From Anagrus nilaparvatae (Eukaryota; Arthropoda; Insecta; Hymenoptera; Mymaridae), in NCBI GenBank assembly GCA_022575985.1, contig JAKSXM010000247.1, forward strand, positions 4,611,501 through 4,675,500: 64,000 nucleotides of DNA. The letters run 5' to 3'. Shown one piece after another: positions 1-11,547 of the stretch. The notes under the pieces are model-generated. The model had not been told where the DNA came from and made no database searches. It was given only the letters and a program-made list of their open reading frames with translations. Numbering within the stretch: position 1 is the first letter of the stretch; each line of letters starts with the position of its first letter. The position numbers and the translations under genes are program-made.

Positions 1-507
1 AAAACATAGACAAATAAATTATTAAATGAAATGAAATGAAAAAAATGAAACACAAATAAATTATTAAAAATACCATAAAAAATAAAAAAATGAAAAAAAT
101 ACTTTTAACCAGCTTCAAAAATATTTTATAAAATTTTAAAGATACCTCCGTTTTGAATAAAAATTTAGGAGAATACGTAAAAATTGGTGCCGAATCGAAT
201 AGTACAAACTTGTGACAGTAAAATTTGTCGATAGTCTCGAGATATTTTATTTGTTTTCAAAATTTTTCAAAATTTTATCAATTTTAAAAACACTAAAAAT
301 TAAATATCTTTAAAACTACGATAGCTGAGCATAAAATCTATAGCCTATGTCACCCGCGGACTTTTTATCTTTATTTTGACACCAATTTTATGTAATTTTG
401 TTCAGTGGTTTGACCTTGATGATGGAACACACACACACACACACACACACAGACAGACACAGACACAGACACACAAATAAATTTTCAAATATATATAGTA
501 GTAAGAT
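1..507. other. AT-rich non-coding stretch with CA/CAGA microsatellite
   Basis: No coding sequence is visible. A simple repeat of (CA)n passing into CAGACA units lies at about 427-475. The rest is AT-rich and shows no recognisable motif. Confidence 0.6.
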
Positions 508-1551
508 ATGGGCGATTATTTCTCTACCCGGCCACCCCCCTCCGTCCAAAAATGGTAACAACTTAAAAAGATTTTGGTTTTCTCAAATTGACTGGAAAAG
601 GGTCTAGTTTTTTATTCGCACTGGCCTTTTCAACTCTATAAATCTACTGTGCCCATTTTGGGCACTGAGCGGCGGCAGGTCGACATTTTAAAAACAGAAA
701 AATTGAAATAAAAGTAGATTAACGGTAAGTTTTTTGAAATTTTTTTCTCTTAAAAGTTGTTATTTAATAAAACAAAGAAAATGAGACCATTTGCGTGATA
801 ATTAGTTGATTTCTTAAAAAGTTTTGTGGGTGCTATGTAGTTTTTGAAAATGGGTAAAAAACGGCTACTTTGACTGATGAAATCTCTGAACCTACATATC
901 CAAAATAAAAAAGTTTTAGTGCAAAATGGTAGTCTTTTGATACATAATAAGTGTGCCAAATATCAGGGGATTTAATTGAGTAGTTTAGGATTTAGCAATT
1001 TTAAGGGTAATTCTGAACCAAAATTTGATCCATTTTTTAAAGAGAATTAATACCCGAAAATTGCTAAATCCGAAACTACTAAATCAAATCCCCTGATATT
1101 TAGCACACTTATTAAGTATCAAAAGAATACCATTTTGCACTAAAACTTTTTTATTTTGGATATGTAGGTTCAGAGATATTATCAGTCAAAGTAGCCGTTT
1201 TTTACCCATTTTTAAAAACTACATAGCACTCACAAAACTTTTTAAGAAATCAACTAATTATCACGCAAATGGTCTCATTTTCTTTGTTTTAATAAATAAA
1301 AACTTTTAAGAGACAAAAATTTCAAAAAACTTACCGTTAATCTACTTTTATTTCAATTTTTCTGTTATTAAAATGTCGACCTGCCGCCGCTCAGAGCCTA
1401 AAATGGGCACAGTAGATTTACAGAGTTGAAAAGGCCAATGAGAATAAAAAACTAGACCCTTTTCCAGTCAATTTGAGAAAACCAAAATTTTTTTAAGTTG
1501 GCACCATTTTTGGACAGAGGGGGGTGGCCGGGTTGAGAAATAATCGCCCAT
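508..1551. mobile_element. Foldback (palindromic) element, about 1.04 kb
   Basis: The two halves are reverse complements over about 500 bp each, with a short centre near 1012-1040. The ends read ATGGGCGATTATTTC (508) and GAAATAATCGCCCAT (to 1551). Landmarks such as GTCGACCTGCCGCCGCTCAG and the CAGTAGATTTA stretch occur in both arms, with scattered mismatches and small indels. No transposase reading frame is present, so it is a non-autonomous MITE-like element or an inverted duplication. The flanking AT repeats hide any target-site duplication. Confidence 0.85.
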
Positions 1552-2028
1552 ATATATATTTCATAAACAGAAGCATTCAGAATGTTTAACAGTTTGATTA
1601 ATCTATTATTTTTAATTATTGTTAATTACTTTTACTAAATCTAAATTATTAATATAAAAATGTTACTTATCTAATAATTAAATATTTATAATTATAAAAT
1701 GTACTACCAAATTTTTTACTGTATTTCTAATTTTAGAAATATGTGATAACTACCTACTTGGTAAGCTTATAAATTTTGTAACTAATTAATTTTATAGCTC
1801 ATTGTAAATTATATATGAATTTTTTAATAAAGGTTCCTTGATAAGGTCATCAGTTCGATGATGAACCGTCGGTAAAAAATAATTTGTATTTTTCATTGCT
1901 CTTGTTCCAACAAGGTCGTATTATCACTTAATTTTAATAAATTATTTGAACGTATCAACAACTTTAAACCAATTAAATAAAAATTTAAAATTAACATATT
2001 TAATTATTATTATTATTATTATTATTAT
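1552..2028. other. AT-rich DNA, nothing recognised
   Basis: Long A/T runs and an ATT microsatellite near 2003-2031. I see no open frame or structural motif that I can support. Confidence 0.5.
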
Positions 2029-2790
2029 TATTTTTTTTTTTTTTTTATTTTTTTTTATCAAGGGAATCTTGTGAATCTTAAATCAGCCATGGAGTATTTG
2101 CGGGCCTTAAAGACCCGCAAATTTCCATGACCGCCCAGGTGCACAAAGTGTACAACTGGTAGACCACCGGCGAACGCGGTCGCCGGCTACGCCCCATATT
2201 TTTACTGCATAAACACACTATAAACCCTCCTGCGCTTGTTTGCCCCAAACCGGAACTCCCTTTTCAGGTATAACTTCAGTTTGGGACACGCAGCTTAGGC
2301 AACTGGCTGCTGCCTTCCCCCAGCCTAGTGACAGGAGAGCTTTCTACGATAGAAAATCCTCCTCCTTTTTCTTCAACAAGGTGGCCCTTACGTACTCTGC
2401 TACTTTGTTCCAATTTTCAGTACTCCGTAGCATTTCCGGGACCACCGTCTCTAGCCTCCAAATCGGGAAGGGCTGGCGCCCTTCCACGTAGAGCACACAT
2501 CCGAAGAAAGTGTGCTCCACTGTATCCTTCACGCCTGGGCACTGCAAGCACTCCTCTGATGCCACCTTATGCCAATTTTTTAACATGACACGGAAATACC
2601 CGTGTCCAGTTAAAAATTGGGTGAGGTAAGAATCCACCTCCCCGTGCTATCGCCCAGTACATGCCTGTAGATCAGAAATCAGTGTGCGCGTCCATCGGGC
2701 ATTTTCCTCTTCGTCTTTTTCCCATCGTTTCTGACATTCTTCCATAGAACTGGAGTGGGCGCGACCTATCACAATGGTTCCTCTTTGAGG
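2029..2790 (-). pseudogene. 3' end of a LINE (R1/I-like), ORF2 tail plus 3'UTR and poly-A
   Basis: On the minus strand, 2637-2344 encodes the C-terminal tail of a non-LTR retrotransposon ORF2. It reads YLTQFLTGHGYFR, then a Cys/His knuckle of the form CLQCPGV(x)5EHTFFGC. This is the typical tail after the RNase H domain in R1-clade LINEs. Upstream (2640-2770) the same frame continues with an ARWT..LI.D segment and then a stop, so the copy is decayed. Downstream is a GC-richer 3'UTR, with a small dyad around GCGGG(CCTTAAAG)ACCCGC at about 2100-2122. It ends in an A-run, seen as T-rich 2031-2058 on the plus strand. The copy is 5'-truncated, as is usual for LINE insertions. The clade is inferred from motif style only. 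Confidence 0.8.
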
Positions 2791-2799
2791 AACCAAAAA

Positions 2800-3540
2800 A
2801 TGTTATTAATGCTGCATGTTTTCGAATAAAATTATTTTTTTTTCGAGATGCTTGATTCCAATATAAATTAAATTTCGATAAAAAACTATTTTTTAATTTT
2901 TCTCTATTTGATTTAAAAAATTTATTTTAAAATTATGTTTAATTCTTATATTATCTATTAGAACACTGATTTTTTGTTTACGTATTTCACGATTATTTCA
3001 TAACAAAGAGTTAATTGTTTAATTTTAAAATAAGGCATTTTGAATCTCAAAAAAAATATTTTGTTAAATAAAAATGAAAATTGCTAAAGATGTCACGAAA
3101 TTCAATAGCATTACGAAAAATATACATATAAAATAATATTACAAATTATTAATGTAAGACTTTTAAAAAGATATTTTCAAACTACTAATTTTTAAATCAT
3201 AATACTGAAGGAAAATCAAGTATATAATATAAAAATCAATGCCAGAGAGGAGCAACTGAAGTTTGAAATTTAAATTACTAGACATCAGGAATATCGTTAT
3301 CCCTGATTTTTCCAAATATTTATTATAGAGAAAGATTCGATTATTACTTTTTTCTTGAATGAGACACACCTATTTAATTTTATAATTCTTTTAAAGCATA
3401 CCATTATGATAATACGTTAACGAATCTTATACTTTATTTTACTTACACAAAAATATACATGTTACCTTAAAATTATCTTATATTTAAAACGAAATAGTTT
3501 TGAGACTTTTGTTATTAAAATGATTTTATTGACGCCAAAA
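2800..3540. other. AT-rich DNA, nothing recognised
   Basis: No reading frame with coding character on either strand and no clear repeat. Confidence 0.5.
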
Positions 3541-4185
3541 CAGTATATGTATCTTTCATAAAATCTGATTTTCTGAACTGTTGTTGAGCCTTACAGAAAT
3601 TATTGATATTATTAAAATCCTCTCTAATGAGTTTATAATTTTTAAAACATCAGTGATTTTATCAAGAGTACTATTGATTGTAAAAAGAGGCTTAGGATTA
3701 TAAGTCAAAATGTCTGAGTTTTAAGAGACTGAACTAGCGGAGCCATCGCTTGGATAGATAACTTGATTTGAAGAAGTTTTTGGATCGTAACTTGCCGTAT
3801 CCATGGCAGAAGAAGCAAGCTGTAGGAGTTAATTTGGAAGTAGTATTTTTTGTGAGATTATCAGTTAATATATTAAAGTACAGGGATTCAATATCGTCCT
3901 TTTTTCTTTTAAAAGACAGAATGACTGATTGAACTGTCAGAAAAGACTGATATAACTAACCTTTGTTGAGGAGGCATGGAATACGTTTTCCTAATCTCCG
4001 GTAGTTCAATACAGCTGTTGCATAAACAGCATTCATCATTTGTGGCAGATTTTACCATAAATAACCCACGGGTGTCATTAAAAAGTTTTTTACAGCTGGC
4101 GCAAATTATAGGTTCTGGCAATTCAAAATTGCAAGCAGTTCAAACACTAGATGACATAATGCTAGTAATAAGTCAAGCTTCATAT
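3540..4185 (-). pseudogene. Decayed LINE ORF1 remnant with a Cys-rich knuckle
   Basis: The minus strand has an open stretch (4121-3909) with a zinc-knuckle-like pattern: CASCKKLF, then CCLCNSCIELPE. An upstream in-frame ATG near 4160 is followed by a premature stop. Downstream, interrupted frames down to about 3550 still look coding (a NNINNFCKAQQQF-like segment). The pattern resembles the N-terminal half of ORF1 proteins of insect non-LTR retrotransposons, where a PHD/zinc-knuckle-like motif precedes a coiled coil. No intact protein remains. The assignment rests on motif style. Confidence 0.45.
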
Positions 4186-4887
4186 TGAAAAAATCCAAAA
4201 GTAAGCGTAAAGAACTATATAGATAAAAATAAATATGATAAGATTTTAAAGTTGGAAAAAAGTGAAAAAAGAATCCCAGATCAGATATAGGAATAAGTAT
4301 TTAATTATAATAGATAATTAAATATAGTAATATTTATTATTTAAAAAATTATTTTCGATAGTAAATAGAAAAGTTAATATTAAGAAAATAAAAAAAATTT
4401 TTTTTTTGAACTTATCGAATGTATTTACCCTGTATTAATAAAATTTTCCCACTGCAAGTAAGGTAGAGAATACGCTAACTTTTGTAGAAATTTTAGTAGA
4501 GAGGAAAACTGCAAGATGGAGTCACTCACAAGTGCTATTGAGAAAGCATTACAAGCAGAAGTTAAAAGTATGAATATCAAAAGTTCGTGTATATATGTGT
4601 GTATATACATGAAAATCCTTAGATAAAAATTTAAGAAATAAAAAGATTTTCTATGTAGAACTATACAGATTTTTGCAACCAAATGCTCCATCATTATACT
4701 CAATAAATTTTCTGATCTTGTAAATAGTTGAGATTTTACAGCAACAATTTTTAGTTTACAATTTTGGCCTGTAACTGACTTACTGTATATGTAATGCTGA
4801 GTTGTACTTGTGTGTGTGAGAGGTATGAGATCAACAAGTGCTCGAAGATAAAAGAAGGTTATGATTTCTGCTTTGTGGCCTCTGTAA
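4186..4887. other. AT-rich DNA with a long but doubtful open frame
   Basis: A minus-strand frame of 159 codons (4904-4425) has no recognisable domain and a low-complexity YIHTYIHE stretch that comes from a GTATAT microsatellite near 4590-4610. On the plus strand, an ATG at 4515 opens a short helical-looking peptide (MESLTSAIEKALQAEVKS) that soon ends. I do not accept either as a gene. Confidence 0.4.
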
Positions 4888-5990
4888 AAATTTGTAACAG
4901 ACATGCCACACTTGCGTAGATATCGAAATCAATGGCGAAAAATAAAAAGTATGGTGCGGCTAACTTTAAATTTTTTTTATAATTTAATAAAAAGTTATAA
5001 TAAATTAACTTTTAATAACATATTTGCAATATAATTATAATTAAAGTTAAAAATAATATAAATTTATTAAATTTTCAAATAACCTATAAATTAATAATAA
5101 TAATAGTACAGTAATTTTCAGTAAGAACTGGTAAGAACATTAATTCTTAAAAGCATCTGCACAAATAATTAGTCCAATTAATAAAATGAGGAAAAGAGTA
5201 TCTTTAATAATTAATTATTTTTTACAATTCATAAAATTAAATTTAAAGTGAAAACAAAATATAAAAGCTTGGAGCATCCTAAGATTGAAGTTTTTTTAAA
5301 TTAATTAATTTTGAATGTACCAGTAATTTTAATGATTTTTGCAATAATTATCCACTTTGTTTTGTGCTAAAATTATGAAATTAATTAAGATTCATAAGAA
5401 TAAAAAAGCTTTTAAAAGTATAAACTCAAGTTCATATTAGACCATCGACAACAGTCTTTTTGGTTCAACTGTAAAAGAAAACATTTAAAACGCTTTTCAA
5501 TATTCCAACTTGATCCAGGGATATTATTGAGAATTCCACAATGCTCATCATCAGAAGCAAGAGTTAGGACAAGAATGATAGTTTTAATTTATTATAACTT
5601 TTTATTAATTTATGGTGCGCATGTGCGTATGAGTACGAAGTTGTCTGTTAAATCACTCTTCAAATTTTTATTTTTTCTTACTTCTCAAAGTGTTAAATAA
5701 TTTTTCAAAGTATATATAAATATATTCTTATGATAGTGAAATAATTTAATCAGATAATTGAGCATAAAAAGTGTTAGTATTTTGTAAAAATTAGTTAAAA
5801 AGTTTAAGCCTCATGCAATTCATGTCAGTGGTTATCAACTTCAAATAGTGTTAAATTTCTGTACAAATTTTCTAACTTATCGACAATTAAATGATAAATA
5901 CTTATTTAGCTTAGTTCTTAATATTTATTTATTTTAATTCATTAATTTATATATTTGAAATATCTATCAAATTCTTATAAATTATTTGCA

Positions 5991-6688
5991 ATGTCTGAGC
6001 TTCAAGAACTTGTATTAAATAACGATATTAAGCAACTTATACAGGGATGTTATAAAGCATTAGAAGGTTTTGGGATATCCTTACAAGAAATTGCTCTCTT
6101 CGCCAAGCAATCATTGTTGCAGAAACTAATATAGATCAAATTTTCTCAAATTTGGATTTTTCTTATAATTGTACTGAAGTCCTTTTAACCGGTTTACCAG
6201 AAGATTGCTCCTTAGATAACCAGACTATTGTTTCCAACTTTTTAAATAAAATTGGTGCAGGCTATTTGACTTCTCACATTTTAAATATTCGACAATTCAA
6301 ATCTAACAATCAGAAATCAGATCAGAACTATAATTCAATAAATTTAGTTATTAAATTTTCGTCATCACAAGTTCATAAGTTTGTTATGGATCTCAAGCGC
6401 CGTTATGGCAAAATAACATTTCAAGATATTTTAAATTCAGCTTTTGTATCTCATTTACAAGCAAATAAGAAAATATATTGTAATGATCTTTTAAGCAATG
6501 AATTATACACTGAATATCAGCGGGTCAAAAAGCATTTCCAGAATAATAAAGATGTGTACGTGTATTCTTATGAAGGTGACATTTTTGCAAAGCTAAAGGG
6601 TCAATTATCTGAACCTATCAGGCCAACTACTGATCTTGAAAAATTTATTCACTGTAATTTAATTAATTTTTATTTTTACGTTCATTAA
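5991..6688 (+). pseudogene. LINE ORF1 remnant with baculovirus FP-like C-terminal domain
   Basis: The copy starts at ATG 5991 (MSELQELVLNN...), shifts frame near 6095-6120, and continues open to a stop at 6686-6688. The C-terminal part has the pattern KKIYCNDLLSNELYTEYQRVK followed by Y-x-Y-S-Y-E-G-D-I-F-A-K-L. This is the signature of the C-terminal domain shared by baculovirus FP25K-like proteins and ORF1 proteins of many insect LINEs, where it is thought to bind nucleic acid. The usual middle of ORF1 (coiled coil) is missing or shortened, and no ORF2 follows. Downstream repeats and the 3' tail at 7855-7910 complete this internally deleted copy. Confidence 0.7.
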
Positions 6689-6689
6689 T

Positions 6690-7660
6690 TATAAATTTTC
6701 CTATCAAGTTTTACTTACTAAGTATTTAATTAAAAATAAATAATTAAATTATGATAATTTCTATAAAAATATTTCAATTATTGTATCTATAAGTTTACAA
6801 GTGAATTTCCAGTTTAATATTATTAATATTTCAATTCAAGTATCTTATCCTTAACTTTGCATTTAAATTTTCAATTTATTACTTCAATTTATACTTTTAA
6901 ATTTAGTTTATTTACTTTATATTTTTCTTTAAATTTATATATTCAATTCAAAACAAAATTGCAAATTATGATAAATTTTCTAAATTATGTTTCTGTAAGC
7001 ATACAAGTGAATTTTTGGTGTATAAATCAACACTTATTTTTATTAATTATTTTTATTTTTATGTCAATATTTACTTATAGAAGAATTTAATTAAAAATCA
7101 ATAATTGAATTATAATAATTTCTATAAATTAAGGGGACACAGAACCAAAAAAATTTTAAAATCAGTTTATTTGATTTTTAACATAATTTATTTATTTAAA
7201 TTAAAAAAAAAGAGTCTCATGCCCTCCGCAATAAAAAAACACATAAAATCAGTCTAAAAAAAATTTTAAATTTTACCATCCCTTTGAGAATTTTTGGAAA
7301 TTCGAAAAAAATTCTAAATTTCCGAATTTCCAAAAATTCTCGAAGGGATGATAAAATAAAAAATTTTTCTTAGACTGTTTTGATGTGTTTTTTTATTGCG
7401 GAGGGCATGAGACTCTTTTTTTTTTAATTTAATCAATAAATTTTGTTAAAAATCAAAAAAACTGATTTTAAAATTTTTTTGGTTCTGTGGCCCCTTAATT
7501 TTTCAATTCACGAACCTAAAAGTCTACAAATGAATTTTCAATGTATTATTTTAAAATCTATGTTTATTTCATTATATTTTTCTTTAAATTTAATTATTCA
7601 ATAAAATTATTATAAATATTTATATAAATCAAAACTTATTTTAATATTCAAAATTAATGT
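6690..7660. repeat. Three diverged tandem units of about 300 bp in the LINE 3' region
   Basis: The phrase TACAAGTGAATTT(C/T) and the ATAATTTCTATAAA block recur near 6760-6815, 6970-7020 and 7115-7540. The third unit is interrupted by the TTAA foldback. They are probably tandem repeats of the LINE 3'UTR. Confidence 0.6.
7131..7498. mobile_element. TTAA-terminated foldback MITE, 368 bp
   Basis: This is an almost complete palindrome. It starts TTAAGGGGACACAGAACC and ends with the complement GGTTCTGTGGCCCCTTAA. The centre lies near 7315 (CCGAATTTCC). It sits in a tandem-repeat unit whose undisturbed neighbours lack it. That supports a real insertion into a TTAA target, as piggyBac-type elements do. 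No coding capacity. Confidence 0.85.
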
Positions 7661-7675
7661 ATAGCATAATGTATA

Positions 7676-7679
<4 letters not shown>

Positions 7680-7710
<31 letters not shown>

Positions 7711-7910
7711 CTTTTTATCTTATATCATATTATTTTATTAATATTTTGAATTGTAATTATATTATAATTTTATACTGTTATTATATATATTTTAAGTACT
7801 CATATGCAGATGTACACAAATTGAATTATTTACTGTAAACTATTGAAAATTGTTGCGCATTGGCCATGCCTGCGCCTAATAAATTCTAATAAAAAAAAAA
7901 AAAAAAAAAA
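7680..7910 (+). repeat. LINE 3' tail: T-run, shared 3' motif and poly-A
   Basis: The motif GGCCATGCCTGCGCCTAATAAA near 7862-7883, followed by an A-run, matches the motif GGCCACGCCTGCGCCTGAT near 11344-11362 that ends the ORF2 fragment further on. The two LINE pieces therefore belong to one family. A pure T-run lies at 7681-7710. Confidence 0.7.
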
Positions 7911-8814
7911 TTAAATTATAAAAAAATTTAAATTTAGCCGCGCCATACTTTTTATTTTTCGCCATCGATTTCGATATCGACGCATAGTGTGGCATGTCTG
8001 TAAAGCTGAAAACTAAAAATATCCATGTCGTTTACGTAGGAAACGTCAAGAAGCTTGGTGGCACGTGTTTTTAAAGTCAAAAACTTTGGAACTGGAGAGT
8101 TTTTATGACCAAAAAATCCGAAAAAATGGGGGTAGCAAAAAAATCTCGAAAAAAAGACAATAAGACACACTAATATATACTACACAGCCTTTTTTACACT
8201 ACGGAAGCCGCATAGTATCATGGAGACTTAGAGAGAGGGTGAGTAAATAGTCGAGAGGCTTGTTGAGAAACTTGTTGAGCGAGTTGTTGGGTGAGTTGTA
8301 ATACATTAGAAAATGAACTTTCTACGTTACCGGAAGGTTTTTGAGGTCAAGGAAAATGAATTTCAAAGAGAAAATTTTCAATTTTTCACCTTAAAAATAT
8401 TTTCCGATTTTTCAAAATGGCGGACATAAAAAAATATGAAACGGAAAATTGTATGTTACTGATGGGTTTTTTAAGTTGAAAAAAACTGATTTTAAAAGAA
8501 AAATTTTTCGCCATCTTGAAAACTCGGAAAATATTTTAGGCTGAAAATTTGAAAATTTTCTCTCTAAAATTCGTTTTAATATTTTATAGACCGCCATCTT
8601 GAAAAATTAGAAAATATTTTAGGTTGAAAAATTGAAAATTTTCCTTCTAAAATTCGTTTTTCTCGACCTCAAAAACCCCGCAATAAAGTATGAAAGAATG
8701 TTCATATTTTTTTTGTCCGCCATCTTGAAAACTCGGAAAATATTTAAGGGTGAAAAATTGAACATTTTTCTTCTAAAATTCGTTTTTTTCGATCTCAAAA
8801 ACCCCGTGGTTACG

Positions 8815-9885
8815 TACACTGAAAAACCGGTACCATTGAAACAATGACTTAGAAGCAATTGATATATGCCAATGACGGATATCATAAATTCAATGGCGAG
8901 ATTGAAATTATTTCAAATATTTAAAGCTATTGAAATGATTATGAATACATATCATTTCAATGTATAATAAACAGAAAATAAGTAAAAATTTATTTTTTTT
9001 TTCTTTTTTTTTTTTTACATTTATTATTTTATTTTAATGTTTACTTATTTAATTATTCCTCGCTTGTGTATTTTTTTTTTAAGGCGGTATATTGTTAATT
9101 TGTTATATTATTTTTCGATTTTTTTTATTAATTATTTTTTTTATTAATTATTATTACATTATTATACATTTATGAATTTAATTTTTTTTTAAATTTATAA
9201 TCAAATAAAAAAACTGCGACTTCATCCGGGATCGAACTGGATACCGTTGTGAACCGTGTTGATCAGTAAGCAGCGACCTTATCCATTACGCCAGCAGGAC
9301 TCTTTGTGTTTATAAAAAAATTTTGAAGACTATATGTTACAGATAATAATTTTCCCACTCCTTTTTTTAATATTCAGAGTAATTTATGCATATCTAGCGA
9401 AATGCATGATTAAAAATAATAATTAAATTTATAATAAATGATTTTCAGGTAATTCCATTTCTTTATAAGAGTAATAATGAATAGCAATAATATAAACAAA
9501 AACACCGCGCGCGCCAAGTCTGAGTAAACAATAAATACGCAGAAGGATAGAAAGAGAAAGAATAGTATACCTAGACATATGCACAATACGTAATTTGTTT
9601 TGTTATTATTAATATTATTGAACTAAAATCAATTTCTATTGATTGAATGTTTTTAAACGTTAAATCAAAATATTAAAAACAATTATTTTGATTGTATGCT
9701 CTCTATTAATTCAATCTTATATTTTCTTTTATTTTGACGAAAATTTACATCAAAACAATGACTGCCATATTAATGGCGAGAAGCTATTCGTTTAATAGCG
9801 GCGCCATCAAATCAATGATATATTCTATTGGCATATTTCAATCGCTTCTAAGTCATTGCTTCAATGGTTGCGGTTTTTCAGTGTA
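8815..9885. mobile_element. TA-flanked CACTGAAAAA element carrying a tRNA-like core (copy A)
   Basis: Terminal inverted repeats of about 55 bp: TACACTGAAAAACCG on the left and CGGTTTTTCAGTGTA on the right, extending through AATGACTTAGAAGC. Removing CACTG...CAGTG plus one TA restores the repeat unit expected from its neighbours (…TTACGTAGAATG…), which supports a TA target duplication. The interior holds a tRNA-like segment (9216-9300) and an AT-rich tail that matches copy B (25008-26278). It has no open reading frame, so it is a non-autonomous element. Confidence 0.8.
9216..9300 (-). other. tRNA-like sequence (Arg-like), degenerate
   Basis: On the minus strand the sequence begins GTCCTGCTGGCGTAATGGATAA, which matches a pol III A box, and ends with AGTTCGATCCC, which matches a B box, at tRNA spacing plus a longer variable part. 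The start resembles insect tRNA-Arg genes. Acceptor pairing is poor, so it is not a functional tRNA gene. It is probably a tRNA-derived promoter module inside the mobile element. Confidence 0.6.
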
Positions 9886-10281
9886 GAATGTTCATTTTAA
9901 TATTTTTTATGTTCGCCATCTTGAAAAATCGGAAATTATTCTGGGTGAAAAATTGAAAATTTTCTCCCTTAAATTCGTTTTTCTCGACCTCAAAAACGCG
10001 ATAAAGTAGAATATTCATTTTAATATTTTTTAATGTCCGCCATTTTGAAAAATCGGAAAATATTTTAGGGTGAAAAATTGAAAATTTTTTCTTTTAAATT
10101 CATTTTCCTTGACCTCAAAAACCTTCCGGTAACGTAGAAAGTTCATTTTCTAAAGTATTACAACTCGCCCAACAAGTCTCTCAACAAGTCTCTCAACAAG
10201 TCTCTCGACTATTTACCCACCCTCTCTCTAATTCTCCATGATACTATGCGGCTTCCGTATTACACGCATGCACATAATTTC

Positions 10282-11395
10282 TTTTTTTTAATACTCTCTT
10301 TTTAAATTTGAATTATTTAAGATGTCAATGCTATTGTGGATTGGACAACAACTAATCGCCTAAAATTAAATCCCAATATAATTAAAGCAATTAATTTCGG
10401 AACAATTTTTCAATTAAATAATCTAGATAACATTTACAGCTCGAATATTCCTACAATATCAGTTTCTAATGTAATAATACCATATTCAACTTTAGTATTA
10501 AATCTTGGAGTAATCTTAACCCCAACTTTAAATTGGACACAGCACATTATGAAGTTAACAAAAAATGTTCATTTCACTCTACATCGTTTACGCTTAAAAT
10601 CAAGACTACTATCCTTAGAGCTTCGTAAATTATTAGTGTACTCTTTGATTATTCCTTTTTTCGATTACTGTTGTCTAGTTTACGATGCACTTGATGTTGC
10701 TCTTGTAGACAAAGTTGAAAGGATTCTCAACTTAGCCATAAGATTCATATTTGGTGTGGCTAGATATGATCGTGTCTCAATAACACCATTGAGAAATCAA
10801 TTAGATTGGCTAACTGCTAAATCTCGTAGAAAATATTTTAAGCTGGTTCTTGTACACAGCTTAATATCTTTCAAAAGATCGTTATATCTATCCTCACAAT
10901 TTAAAGAACCTGATGAAGAACGTTCTCAACGGAACCTTCCTGATACTTCTTTGTCAGAATTCCTGCCACTTACATTCTCCCTTCTATCTTTCTATAGAAC
11001 TGATTTTTACAAAAGCTCATTCTTCATCACAGCTATTACTGAATGGAATAATCTTCCATTTACATTAAAATCATATAAATGTATAGATACATTAAAAATG
11101 CATATCATGAAGTATTTATTACATCTGCAAAAAACACCTGTCCTTCAATCGCGTTAATTTTCTAATAATTTATTAAAATCCATTTTTTTATTATTATTAT
11201 TTTTATTATTTTTATATTCATATTTTCTTGCTTTTTCTTAGATTTTATTGTTAAAATTACAACAAAGTTTAATTCTTGATATTAAATTTATTATATAATA
11301 CTTATTTTATGTACTATGTACATTCCTACTGTAATTAAATGTTGGCCACGCCTGCGCCTGATCTTTCTTAAATAAATAATAAATAAATAAATTTT
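10282..11395 (+). pseudogene. C-terminal part of a LINE ORF2 (reverse transcriptase) with 3'UTR
   Basis: A 273-codon frame (10336-11157) encodes the region after the reverse transcriptase catalytic motifs. It shows LGVILTPTLNWTQHI, then HRLRLKSRLLSLELRKLL, FDYCCLVYDAL and a C-terminal EWNNLPFTLK. This matches the thumb/connection part of Jockey/CR1/RTE-like non-LTR ORF2 proteins. The polymerase motifs (F/Y-x-D-D) and the endonuclease are absent, so the copy is 5'-truncated. The frame remains open, which suggests a fairly recent insertion. The 3'UTR holds the same GGCCACGCCTGCGCC motif as the copy ending at 7910, then an AAATA-rich tail at 11370-11395. Confidence 0.8.
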
Positions 11396-11547
11396 ATTCA
11401 AACTACTATTGGAATAAAAAACTGTTAAAATAATTTATTTATTAAATAATATATACAAATAATAAATTTAACAATAACATTAATAATATACTAAAAAGTA
11501 TAACGATCAAATAGACACTGATAATATGAATATTTTTATAGCATTGC

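Larger units (their letters stand above)
4888..8003. repeat. Inverted repeat pair (about 90 bp arms) bracketing LINE remnants
   Basis: The segment at 4888-4978 (containing ACAGACATGCCACAC and GGCGAAAAATAAAAAGTATGG) recurs as its reverse complement at 7909-8003, with about 85-90% identity by eye. The interval holds a degraded LINE (5991-7910) and a TTAA foldback (7131-7498). The arms may be ends of an older foldback element that was split by the LINE, or a locally inverted duplication. Confidence 0.7.
8201..10258. mobile_element. Foldback element, about 2.06 kb, with internal tandem repeats
   Basis: The ends ACGGAAGCCGCATAGTATCATGGAG (8201) and its complement (to 10258) are followed by matching arms of roughly 230 bp: GTCGAGAG repeats, the TTACCGGAAGGTTTTTGAGGTCA block and CCGCCATTTTG units. 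Inside are several diverged 115-120 bp units built around GTCCGCCATCTTGAAAA and CTCGACCTCAAAAACCCC (8340-8812 and 9886-10130). A second element (8815-9885) is inserted in one of these units. No transposase frame is present. Confidence 0.85.

Noticed and set aside
4425..4904. 159-codon minus-strand frame
   Set aside because: Long for AT-rich DNA, but there is no domain, it includes microsatellite-derived YIHTYIHE sequence, and the codon use is not convincing.
6857..7090. Hydrophobic 77-codon frame in the LINE 3' region
   Set aside because: Low-complexity AT-rich sequence inside tandem repeats.
9216..9300. Functional tRNA gene
   Set aside because: A and B boxes are good, but acceptor and anticodon stems do not pair properly and the segment is inside a mobile element.
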